DNA from: JAHEJB01 sp041748175
Lineage (GTDB): Bacteria; Bacteroidota; Rhodothermia; Rhodothermales; Rubricoccaceae
Assembly: GCA_041748175.1 (NCBI GenBank)
Contig: JBGTDU010000118.1
Location: 4,752-68,751, forward strand
Direction: 5' to 3'
DNA length: 64,000 bases
Part shown: in pieces, positions 27,030 through 33,776 of the stretch
Numbering within the stretch: position 1 is the stretch's first letter
Layout of the letters: each line of letters starts with the position of its first letter
Program-made: the position numbers and the translations under genes
Notes under the pieces: model-generated
Told to the model about the DNA's origin: nothing
What the model saw: the letters and a program-made list of their open reading frames with translations, nothing else
Databases searched by the model: none

Positions 27030-28500
27030 GCCCATCCGCTGGTGGCAGCGGTTTTACGTCCGGCTTGCAGCGCTATTCCTCGTGCTGCTCTTCGGGCTCG
27101 GCATTTTGCTCGCGTTGCTTTCTGTGGGAGCTGCTGAGGAAGTCACCATTGCAGCCGATCAGGAGCTCCACCGCGACCTCGCGGTTGAGCTTGCCCCGAG
27201 GTTCGAGCCCCATCTTCGCGAGGGCGTAGACGAAGAGGCCATCAACGGCATCATTGCCGGGTTGACGCAGATCAACCGCCGCATCGACATCTACCTGCTC
27301 GAATCAGACGGCGAGATAAAGGGCTGGTTTATGGACGGGAGCGAGCCACCCGTTCTCGATCGCGTTTCCTTAGGGCCGATAATGCGCTTGATGTCCGGCG
27401 AGCCACCACCCATCTTCGGGGACGATCCTACCCTTATGGACGGCGCAAAGACTTTCAGCGTCGCGCCGATCACCGTGATGGGCACGCAAGGCTGCTATCT
27501 CTACATCATCTTGCAGGGCGAGGACTACGATCACGTCATGGAAATGCTTCGTGCGGGTTTAATGCGGCATCTTGGCTTGCGCATTGCCGCTTTTGCATTT
27601 CTCTTGACCGCATTCGTGGGCCTCGTCCTCTTTTGGTGGATCTCGCGTCGGCTGATTAACCTGCAACGTGTGTTTGCAGATTTCGAAGATGGGCAGCTCG
27701 ATCGTCGGTTCAGCGTGGGCTCGAAAGATGAGATTGGAAGGCTCGGGTCAACATTCAACACGATGGCCGACCGGATCGAAGCGCAGCTCGACGAACTGCA
27801 GAACACAGATCGATTGCGTCGGGAGTTGGTGGCCAACGTCTCCCACGATTTGAGAAGTCCGCTCTCCTCGATTCAGGGCTACCTGGAGACCTTAATCGTC
27901 AAACAAGATGCGCTCGAACCGGAGAAGCTTCGTCAATATCTGGACGTCGCCTTCGCCCAGACGAAGCGCCTTTCGAGCCTCATCGGGCAGCTTTTCGAGC
28001 TTTCCAAACTCGACGCGCAGCAAGTCCAGCCCCATTTCGAATCGTTCCCGATTGCCGAACTTCTACAGGATGTGGTGATGAAGTATGAGCCGGAGGCAGA
28101 GAAGCGGGGCGTACACCTGCGTGCCATCCTGCCGAAAGAAGGGCTCCCACTCGTCAGCGCCGACATCGGCCTGCTGGAGCGTGTCTTGACCAATCTTCTC
28201 GACAACGCCCTTCGTTTTACCCCGGAAGGCGGTCGCGTCGAGGTTCGGACGGAGCGAGCGGGGGAGTTTGTCAGCGTGCAGGTGAGCGACACCGGCGTGG
28301 GCATCGCTCCCGATCATCTCGAAGGCGTTTTCGAGCGGTTCTCCCACACGGATGCCAGCCGGGCCCGGTCGAAAGGGGAGGGAGCCGGACTTGGCCTCGC
28401 CATCGCGCGTAAGATCCTCGACCTCCACGGCGGCGCAATCAACGTCGAGAGCACGCCTGGCGAGGGAACCACGTTCACATTTGAGCTGCCCGTGGCGTGA
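26998..28500 (+). CDS. Membrane histidine kinase (HAMP, HisKA, HATPase_c)
   Basis: 500 residues from the ATG at 26998, which overlaps the response regulator stop; an open frame starting earlier is only a shadow of the regulator. Two membrane helices (LAALFLVLLFGLGILLALLS and AAFAFLLTAFVGLVLFWW) enclose a ~150-residue sensor domain. HAMP segment, then the H-box NVSHDLRSPLSSIQGYLE with H283, N-box LTNLLDNALRF, G-boxes VSDTGVGIAPDHLEGVF and GAGLGLAIARKI. The 3' end of this gene resembles two decayed fragments near 31.9 and 32.6 kb. Confidence 0.95.
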   Translation: MNLPKTGRRPEPIRWWQRFYVRLAALFLVLLFGLGILLALLSVGAAEEVTIAADQELHRDLAVELAPRFEPHLREGVDEEAINGIIAGLTQINRRIDIYLLESDGEIKGWFMDGSEPPVLDRVSLGPIMRLMSGEPPPIFGDDPTLMDGAKTFSVAPITVMGTQGCYLYIILQGEDYDHVMEMLRAGLMRHLGLRIAAFAFLLTAFVGLVLFWWISRRLINLQRVFADFEDGQLDRRFSVGSKDEIGRLGSTFNTMADRIEAQLDELQNTDRLRRELVANVSHDLRSPLSSIQGYLETLIVKQDALEPEKLRQYLDVAFAQTKRLSSLIGQLFELSKLDAQQVQPHFESFPIAELLQDVVMKYEPEAEKRGVHLRAILPKEGLPLVSADIGLLERVLTNLLDNALRFTPEGGRVEVRTERAGEFVSVQVSDTGVGIAPDHLEGVFERFSHTDASRARSKGEGAGLGLAIARKILDLHGGAINVESTPGEGTTFTFELPVA

Positions 28501-28702
28501 GGCGACAAGGATTCCCTGAAATTGTGCTCCCTGAGAATGCTCCGCACCGCAAGCAAACCCATGGAGTGAGAATCTCGGCAAAGCCACATTGGTCAGCCAG
28601 ACGCTAGGTTATCCCGTGAAAACGGGCCGTCCACGGGTCCTCAGCTTGTGAGCGAGCGTAGTTTTACCCGCATTGTTTTTCACCTCAAAACTTACCGTAA
28701 GA

Positions 28703-30013
28703 ATGCAAATCAGAACTATCGGGCACGCTGGAATGCTGCTTTCGGAAGACGATGGCAGCCCACTTCTCCTTACCGATCCGTGGTTGCTGGGCTCGACCTA
28801 CTGGCGCAGTTGGTGGCTGCAAAACTACCCGACTGTCGACGAGTTCGAGAAGCTGAAATCCGTGAAGTACGTCTACATCACGCACGAACACCCCGACCAC
28901 TTCCATCCACCAACGCTTCGTCAACTTGGCCGGGAGCCGCACTACTTTTGTCCGGGGCTGCCCGAGGACAACATCTCGACCTTTCTGACGGAGCATGAAT
29001 TCAACGCCGAGCCGCTGACACCGCTGGCGTGGCGCAAACTTTCAGACGAAGTCTCCATCCTGAGCATCCCGCTGTGGAATGACGACAGCGTCTTACTGGT
29101 CGACATGCCGAATGCGTTCGTCGTCAACTTCAACGACGCCAAGCCCAGCTCGCCAAATCTGAAGCGGCTCCGGCGTTTCCTGGATGAGCATCTCCCCGAA
29201 GGCCGTCCGCTCATTCTGCTCAGTAGTTACTCCCCGGCCAGCGTTGTCAACAGTTTCATGCGTGGGGCCAAGCGCGTCTCCATGAAGCAGAAGTCGACCT
29301 ACGTCAAATACATCAACGAGCTTTGCGACACGCTCAAGGCGACGTATTTCATGCCGTTCGCCAGCCAGGCCATTTTTCTGCGGAGCGACTCGCAGTGGGC
29401 GAATGCCTTCAAAGTGACGATCGAGGACCTCCAGAGCGACTGGACATCGAAGACCAAATTGCTGTACCCGTATTCGACGATAGATACAGCTTCGGGTGAA
29501 GTCAGCCACATCGATCCGGCCAACTACAATGCGAGCCCGGAAGGCCAGACGGCAAAGATCGAAGCCCAGGAACAGCTCGATGAAACAGCCGAAGTGAACG
29601 ACGAGGACATCGAACGCCTTGAAAAGAAGATGCGGACCCAGCGCGTCCTGTTCGCGCTCCTTTTTCCGCGCGGCATCGGTTTCAGCGTCAAGGATCTGGA
29701 TCTGGTCTACAACACGTGGAAGGGCCGCATAACACGCGGCAAGCAAGGTGGCGACTTTACCCTCAAGGTCCCGACGCAGGCTATCAAGGACGTCCTCGCT
29801 TACGACCACTTCGCCGATCTTGGGATCACGATGTTTACCATTGTTAGCCTGAACAGCGGGATCTCACCGGCGAAGGTCTACATCTTCTTCATCCTGCTGA
29901 TGATGGATGATTACGAGCACACCAAGGGGTTGAAGAACTTCGTCCGGTGGGCCAAGAGTATGTTCTCAACCGGCGTCTGGCGGATTCCTGAGCCCGAAGC
30001 CGCCGTTGCGTAA
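28703..30013 (+). CDS. MBL-fold metallo-hydrolase-like protein
   Basis: 436 residues from the ATG at 28703. N-terminal metallo-beta-lactamase fold: TIGHAGMLLSEDDGS, LLLTDPWLLGS, the metal motif ITHEHPDHFHPPTL (HxHxDH) and later MPNAFVVNFNDAKPS. The layout resembles UlaG-like or CMP-sialate hydroxylase-like proteins. The C-terminal ~150 residues (LEKKMRTQRVLFALLFPRGI onward) are an extra helical domain with a hydrophobic stretch (VYIFFILLMM). Substrate unknown. Lies between the two-component pair and the ABC exporter, both unrelated. Confidence 0.8.
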   Translation: MQIRTIGHAGMLLSEDDGSPLLLTDPWLLGSTYWRSWWLQNYPTVDEFEKLKSVKYVYITHEHPDHFHPPTLRQLGREPHYFCPGLPEDNISTFLTEHEFNAEPLTPLAWRKLSDEVSILSIPLWNDDSVLLVDMPNAFVVNFNDAKPSSPNLKRLRRFLDEHLPEGRPLILLSSYSPASVVNSFMRGAKRVSMKQKSTYVKYINELCDTLKATYFMPFASQAIFLRSDSQWANAFKVTIEDLQSDWTSKTKLLYPYSTIDTASGEVSHIDPANYNASPEGQTAKIEAQEQLDETAEVNDEDIERLEKKMRTQRVLFALLFPRGIGFSVKDLDLVYNTWKGRITRGKQGGDFTLKVPTQAIKDVLAYDHFADLGITMFTIVSLNSGISPAKVYIFFILLMMDDYEHTKGLKNFVRWAKSMFSTGVWRIPEPEAAVA

Positions 30014-30061
30014 GCAAGGCGACGACCGCAACGTCGCGATGTTGAGAACGATGGTTTCTTG

Positions 30062-30919
30062 CTAGCCTGACAACGAACGGCGCAGCCGGGACAGGAAGGC
30101 AAGGTGATCTATCCCCAAACTTCCCTCGCCGCCTACCCGGATATCGCGGCGCTGAAACCGCCAGCCGGCAAGCGCAGAGAAAACGCAACTTGCTGCCAGT
30201 AGACCTCCGAGCCAGACCAGATTCAAACCATGGATGGCGGCGCCGCCCTGAAAATATTCGTAGGGCAGGAGCCGGGCAAAGGGCGCCAGATCTGCATTGA
30301 GATTAGATAGACCTGAAAGGAAGAAGCCGGCTGCCATCAAACCACCTGAGGTGGCGGCAGCCTTCCGGCGCGAGGACAGCATCATGCTCAGTAGCAGCGC
30401 CAGCGTGCCGAACGCCAGCACCACCGCGAGGACAGACAGGAACGGAAGCGCCATCTGCCCCCAGCTCACGCCCAAGGACGACCCACTCAGCGGAATGCAA
30501 AAGCCCAGCCAGCACACGGTCAGGATGGCAATGGTGGCCGCGACGAACGCCGCGAGCCGCCCTCCGAAAAGTGAGAGACGGCTCACGGGATGGGCCAGAA
30601 TTAGATCCAGACGGCCGCTTTCTTCGTCCGTGGCGAGAAGGGCGCTGCCTGCCAGCACGGCAAAAATGCCGAGGATCAAGGGCAAGGTCGACATTTGCCC
30701 GTCGAGGAAGCCTTCGGGCGACATGATATCGGCCGTGCCGCCGAAGAAGGCCATGACTTCGGGCGGATAATTCTCAATCAGCTGAAGCATCTGCTCTTCC
30801 TGCTCCAGATACACATTGTAAAACGGGACGACAAGCAGCCCAAGCGCCCCAAGCGCGAGGCCCCAGGCCACGATGCGGCCCCGAAAACGCAAAAGAGTGT
30901 AGAGAAAGACCGCCTTCAT
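30062..30919 (-). CDS. ABC-2 type transporter permease
   Basis: 285 residues from the ATG at 30919. About six hydrophobic helices in an ABC-2 arrangement: an early helix (IVAWGLALGALGLLVVPFY), then a periplasmic loop with YPPEVMAFFGG, then LPLILGIFAVLAGSALLA followed by DEESGRLDLILAHPVSR, a typical ABC-2 cytoplasmic segment. Partner of the ATPase encoded immediately upstream (one-base gap). An exporter of unknown substrate. Confidence 0.88.
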   Translation of the reverse strand: MKAVFLYTLLRFRGRIVAWGLALGALGLLVVPFYNVYLEQEEQMLQLIENYPPEVMAFFGGTADIMSPEGFLDGQMSTLPLILGIFAVLAGSALLATDEESGRLDLILAHPVSRLSLFGGRLAAFVAATIAILTVCWLGFCIPLSGSSLGVSWGQMALPFLSVLAVVLAFGTLALLLSMMLSSRRKAAATSGGLMAAGFFLSGLSNLNADLAPFARLLPYEYFQGGAAIHGLNLVWLGGLLAASCVFSALAGWRFQRRDIRVGGEGSLGIDHLAFLSRLRRSLSG

Positions 30920-30920
30920 T

Positions 30921-31841
30921 TCAACTATCCTCCGCAGACACTTCGTCGCTTTGGTAGTAGGCGAGGAATACGTCTTCGAGTGAGGCGCGTGTCGTTTCGA
31001 GCCGAGTAACCGGGAAGCCAGCAAGGGCTTTGATGAGGGCGTCCATTTCGCCTTCTACCTTCACGGTGACATTTTGTGGGTCCTCATGTGAGAGGACCGT
31101 AACGCCGGGTACGTCGTCAAGCGCGTGGTCATCAACGGCGGACTGGAAACGCACTTTCACGTGGTGCACGGCGCGGTCGATAAGCGCAGCCGTGTCCGCT
31201 ACTTCGACAAGTTGCCCCCGACGGATTATGCCGACGCGCTCGGCCACGGCTTCCACTTCACTCATGATGTGCGAGCAAAAGAAAACAGTAGCGCCATCCG
31301 CTTTTGCCTCGCGGAGCAATGCCAGGACCTCCTGTTGCACAAGTGGATCGAGGCCGCTGGTGGGTTCGTCGAGCAGAAGTAGTTCCGGTTTGTGCACGAG
31401 CGCCTGGACGAGGCCGATCTTCTGCTTGTTGCCCTTTGAGAGGTTCTTGACGGGAATGTCGAGGTCGAGACGGAGGCGTTCGGCCAGGACGTGCGCACCG
31501 TCCCAATCAACGGCGCGGCTGCGCAGAGCGCTGAGGTAGCGCAGGATTTTGCGACCGGTCAGGTTGTCCTCCAGGTGGAGCTCGCCGGGCAAATAGCCAA
31601 CGCGCGAGCGGACGCCTACCGGGTCGGCTTGCGGGTCAAGGCCCAGCACGCTAGCTGTGCCGCCGTCGGGGCGGATCAGGTCGAGCAGACAGCGGATGGT
31701 GGTTGTCTTGCCCGCGCCGTTGGGACCGAGGAAGCCAAAGATCTCGCCCCGCTGAACAACCAGATCGAGCCCGCGCAGCGCCTCAACCTGCCCGTAAGAT
31801 TTGGTTAGACTTCGGGTGAGGATGGCGGGTGTGTTGGTCAC
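30921..31841 (-). CDS. ABC transporter ATPase (exporter type)
   Basis: 306 residues. Walker A GPNGAGKTT, Q-loop area GYLPGEL, signature NLSKGNKQK, Walker B LLLLDEP with D-loop SGLDP, H-loop FFCSHIM. The ~80-residue C-terminal part (VHHVKVRFQSAV ... LEDVFLAYY) is usual for ABC-2 ATPases. Works with the permease next to it. The first half is duplicated in the chimaeric gene at 33777-35114, with high identity at both protein and DNA level, so the duplication is recent. Confidence 0.95.
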   Translation of the reverse strand: MTNTPAILTRSLTKSYGQVEALRGLDLVVQRGEIFGFLGPNGAGKTTTIRCLLDLIRPDGGTASVLGLDPQADPVGVRSRVGYLPGELHLEDNLTGRKILRYLSALRSRAVDWDGAHVLAERLRLDLDIPVKNLSKGNKQKIGLVQALVHKPELLLLDEPTSGLDPLVQQEVLALLREAKADGATVFFCSHIMSEVEAVAERVGIIRRGQLVEVADTAALIDRAVHHVKVRFQSAVDDHALDDVPGVTVLSHEDPQNVTVKVEGEMDALIKALAGFPVTRLETTRASLEDVFLAYYQSDEVSAEDS

Positions 31842-31883
31842 GTAGGCGCTGCTATGGGTCGGTCTCGCTGTGAAGCCCTATAG

Positions 31884-31995
31884 TACGGCCTGACTGTCGT
31901 CCGCAATATCCTCGATCTCCTTGGCAAGGCCATCAAAGCCTAAAGCACTCTCAGCGAGCCGACGATGTTCACATTCGTGTTACGCCGGAGAGGGT
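31884..31995 (+). pseudogene. Decayed fragment of a histidine-kinase 3' end (copy 1)
   Basis: Translated on the plus strand this reads GLTVVRNILDLLGKAIKA, a stop, then STLSEPTMFTFVLRR. It lines up, without gaps, with the end of the kinase at 26998 (GLAIARKILDLHGGAINV, ESTPGEGTTFTFELPVA). No upstream kinase sequence is visible. It lies between the ABC ATPase gene and the RelE-type toxin gene. Confidence 0.72.
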
Positions 31996-32027
31996 GGGGT
32001 CGGTCGCCTCTCACAGCCGATGGGCGA

Positions 32028-32312
32028 TCAAAGACGCTTGATCAACGCATCATATTCAGCATGCGTCCCGATCCAGAACCACCACAGAGTTTTTCCTTCC
32101 TTCTCCCAGAGTGCCACGGCGCGATGGTGAGCGCCGACGCGGGCTGACCAAATTGGTTGCCGCCGACTGATTCGCTTGAAGTGGAGGCTCGGATGCCGCG
32201 GATACTCGATCCAGAGCGCGTAGGATTCACGGGCCCGCTCTTGGACGTGAGCAGGCAGCGAGGAGAATCGCTTCCGGAAGTCTCGCGTTACTCGCGACTC
32301 AACCACGTTCAC
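32028..32312 (-). CDS. RelE/ParE-superfamily toxin
   Basis: 94 residues. Starts NVVESRVTRDFRKRFSSLP, continues HPSLHFKRISRRQPIWSARV, and ends VGAHHRAVALWEKEGKTLWWFWIGTHAEYDALI, the betaalphabetabetabeta pattern of RelE-like toxins with basic residues and a C-terminal H-x-x-Y. Overlaps the end of the upstream small gene by 14 bases, as in antitoxin-toxin operons. Predicted to be a translation inhibitor kept in check by that partner. Type II pair inferred. Confidence 0.82.
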   Translation of the reverse strand: MNVVESRVTRDFRKRFSSLPAHVQERARESYALWIEYPRHPSLHFKRISRRQPIWSARVGAHHRAVALWEKEGKTLWWFWIGTHAEYDALIKRL

Positions 32313-32532
32313 CTCTAATCAACTCATCCAGCGATACAGATCCTTTAACCTTGACATCGCGCCGAGCCATCTCCGCCAACCCATCCCACTGCTCATCGGT
32401 AGTGGCATCGAAACTGTTCGCCCATTTTTTCTCGTCCTCGATTTCCTCGAGGATGCGGGCCGCGATAGCATTTTGCTCCGCCTCTGGACGAGAGGAAGCG
32501 GCTGCGAATGCCCGTTCAAGTAGCTTGGTCAT
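32299..32532 (-). CDS. Antitoxin partner of the RelE-like toxin
   Basis: 77 residues from the ATG at 32532 (MTKLLERAFAAASSRPEAEQ); the frame extends upstream into unrelated sequence. Helical, acidic, with IAARILEEIEDEKKW and a C-terminal DELIRGERG, a pattern common in small antitoxins encoded before RelE-type toxins. No DNA-binding motif is obvious. Antitoxin role rests mainly on size, order and overlap. Confidence 0.72.
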   Translation of the reverse strand: MTKLLERAFAAASSRPEAEQNAIAARILEEIEDEKKWANSFDATTDEQWDGLAEMARRDVKVKGSVSLDELIRGERG

Positions 32533-32843
32533 CGAAGACTCGTTTGGCTGTTTCGAGCAGACGCGGAGGCCCACAAAGCGTTCCGAAAGACTGGTCAATG
32601 AGATATATGCTGCCCGCAGAATCCTCGATCTCCATGGCATTGCCATGAGAACCGAAAGCACATCCGGCGAAGGAATTACTTGTTCATTTAGGTTGCCAGT
32701 GGAGGTATAACAGCGGGCCGCTCAGCCGCAACAAGCAGCGACCGCGGACGGTGAGACGAGCAACGCAGACGTCGAGGCGCGGACTAGGCAAGAGCGCTGG
32801 CACCCGTTGTCGGCCTACAGCGGCTGGTTCTGCCGCACGGCGG
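32533..32843. other. Gap with kinase relic and possible degenerate attC
   Basis: No intact gene. It holds the second histidine-kinase fragment (32600-32710) and, from 32704 to about 32814, a stretch whose ends (GTATAACAGCGGG and CCCGTTGTCGGC) are imperfect inverted repeats resembling worn attC core sites. Confidence 0.5.
32600..32710 (+). pseudogene. Decayed fragment of a histidine-kinase 3' end (copy 2)
   Basis: Plus-strand translation gives AARRILDLHGIAMRTESTSG then EGITCSFRLPVEV and a stop, matching the C terminus of the kinase at 26998 (IARKILDLHGGAINVESTPG, EGTTFTFELPVA) with one residue missing. The fragment even ends with a stop at the equivalent place. Upstream kinase sequence is absent. 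With the copy at 31884 it brackets the RelE-type pair in direct orientation. Confidence 0.75.
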
Positions 32844-33086
32844 TCACGAGACGTGCCGGATCAATTCATCCTTGCTCATACCGAGGTGGACGGCTACGTC
32901 ACCCAGGATCGCGTTCAGCGTTCCGACCCGGAGAGGGCTGTGGAGCGGGACCGTCACGTGGTGCTCGCCTTCATCCGATTGGCAAGTGAGACGGACGTGA
33001 CTTCCGCTTTGTCGGGTCTGCTCGTAGCCGAGTTTCCCAAGCCGTTTGATGAGACGGCTTCCGTCGAGGTCTCGCGGTGTCCTCAC
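32844..33086 (-). CDS. hicA: HicA-type mRNA interferase toxin
   Basis: 80 residues. HicA fold: RDLDGSRLIKRLGKLGYEQT, RQSGSHVRLT with the catalytic His, HHVTVPLHSPLRVGTLNAIL. The start overlaps the stop of the upstream antitoxin gene by four bases. Expected to cleave mRNA when the antitoxin is lost. Confidence 0.85.
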   Translation of the reverse strand: MRTPRDLDGSRLIKRLGKLGYEQTRQSGSHVRLTCQSDEGEHHVTVPLHSPLRVGTLNAILGDVAVHLGMSKDELIRHVS

Positions 33087-33292
33087 GCCGCCAGTACCTC
33101 CTCCCGGACGAAGTGGAGCCGGATCATCCCTGGGCGAACCGCTTCGTCAAAGTGTACGCCGACGGCGTCGCGGACCATCTCGCGCAGTTCGTCTACCGAG
33201 TCGGCCTCTGTGTAGATCGAGTGGCCGAGAGCGCGGGCCTCGAACCCACCCTCCGGCGAATCAGAGATGATGAAGATGATCTCGTTGGTCAT
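33083..33292 (-). CDS. HicB-like antitoxin
   Basis: 69 residues with the single-domain HicB-like fold: IIFIISDSPEGGFEARALGH then SIYTEADSVDELREMVRDAV. Encoded upstream of HicA with a four-base overlap (ATGA). No added DNA-binding domain. Members of this kind are sometimes misannotated as metabolic enzymes. It lies 66 bases from an attC site, consistent with a toxin-antitoxin gene cassette in reverse orientation. Confidence 0.78.
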   Translation of the reverse strand: MTNEIIFIISDSPEGGFEARALGHSIYTEADSVDELREMVRDAVGVHFDEAVRPGMIRLHFVREEVLAA

Positions 33293-33358
33293 GGTGTCGT
33301 CGTTTCCGACAATCTACGACCCTCTCGCGCCTTCAACCGATTGCTGCGGCGGAGTGCG

Positions 33359-33436
33359 GCATAACGCCCAGGTTCAGCCGCGGGCTTGCCGGAGCGAAGC
33401 GGAGGCAAGACCGTCGGCTGGAACCGTTTGTTAGGC
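33359..33436 (+). repeat. attC-like recombination site (integron 59-base element)
   Basis: 78 bases. Core sites GCATAAC (R'') and GTTAGGC (R') lie at the ends; inside are the inverted arms GGTTCAGCCG (L'') and CGGCTGGAACC (L'), where L' carries one extra base, the hallmark of attC polarity. The centre is a further hairpin (CTTGCC / GGCAAG). Read this way the site has standard plus-strand polarity. No integron integrase gene is in the window, so this is a lone or CALIN-type site. Confidence 0.82.
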
Positions 33437-33439
33437 ACC

Positions 33440-33743
33440 ACTGCGGGGCTTTCCCAACGCGGTCATGCGGCCGGAAAGGGCCGCGATGGCGGCGTCGCCA
33501 GCGTGATCAGGTTGCCATCAGGATCACGCACCTGCGCCAGCGTCGAGTAGTCGCCCTCAATGTCGTCGCCGAGCACGATTCCCAATCCGTGACAGCTTTG
33601 CTCGCGTGCGAAAGTGGGGTTTGTACTGAGAACACAGCCATGCCGTGGCCGTGATGGAGGAAGTCTGTCATTACCCGCCAGCCCAATGCCGTCAGAAATA
33701 CAAGGGCTCTTTCAAGCCGAGAATCGAAGCTTGGTGTTGACAT
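33440..33743 (-). pseudogene. Frameshifted VOC-superfamily gene
   Basis: Minus strand. The first ~49 codons read MSTPSFDSRLERALVFLTAL and later GMAVFSVQTPLSHAS, a VOC start. After a frame change the sequence continues HGLGIVLGDDIEGDYSTLAQ then VRDPDGNLITLATPP, a typical VOC end, with its own stop near 33470. The combined length is shorter than a normal VOC domain, so a deletion is likely too. It starts just after the attC-like fragment and ends just before the complete attC, as a gene cassette would. Confidence 0.72.
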
Positions 33744-33776
33744 CCACCTAATAACAGCCGCGGGTTAAGCCGCCCC

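Larger units (their letters stand above)
33293..33776. other. Gap with attC site and VOC pseudogene
   Basis: This 484-base stretch has no intact gene. It contains the attC-like site at 33359-33436, a broken VOC gene (33440-33743) and at 33744-33776 a piece (CCTAATAACAGCCGCGGG then TTAAGCCG) that looks like the left part of another attC, cut by the end of the chimaeric gene. Confidence 0.6.
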
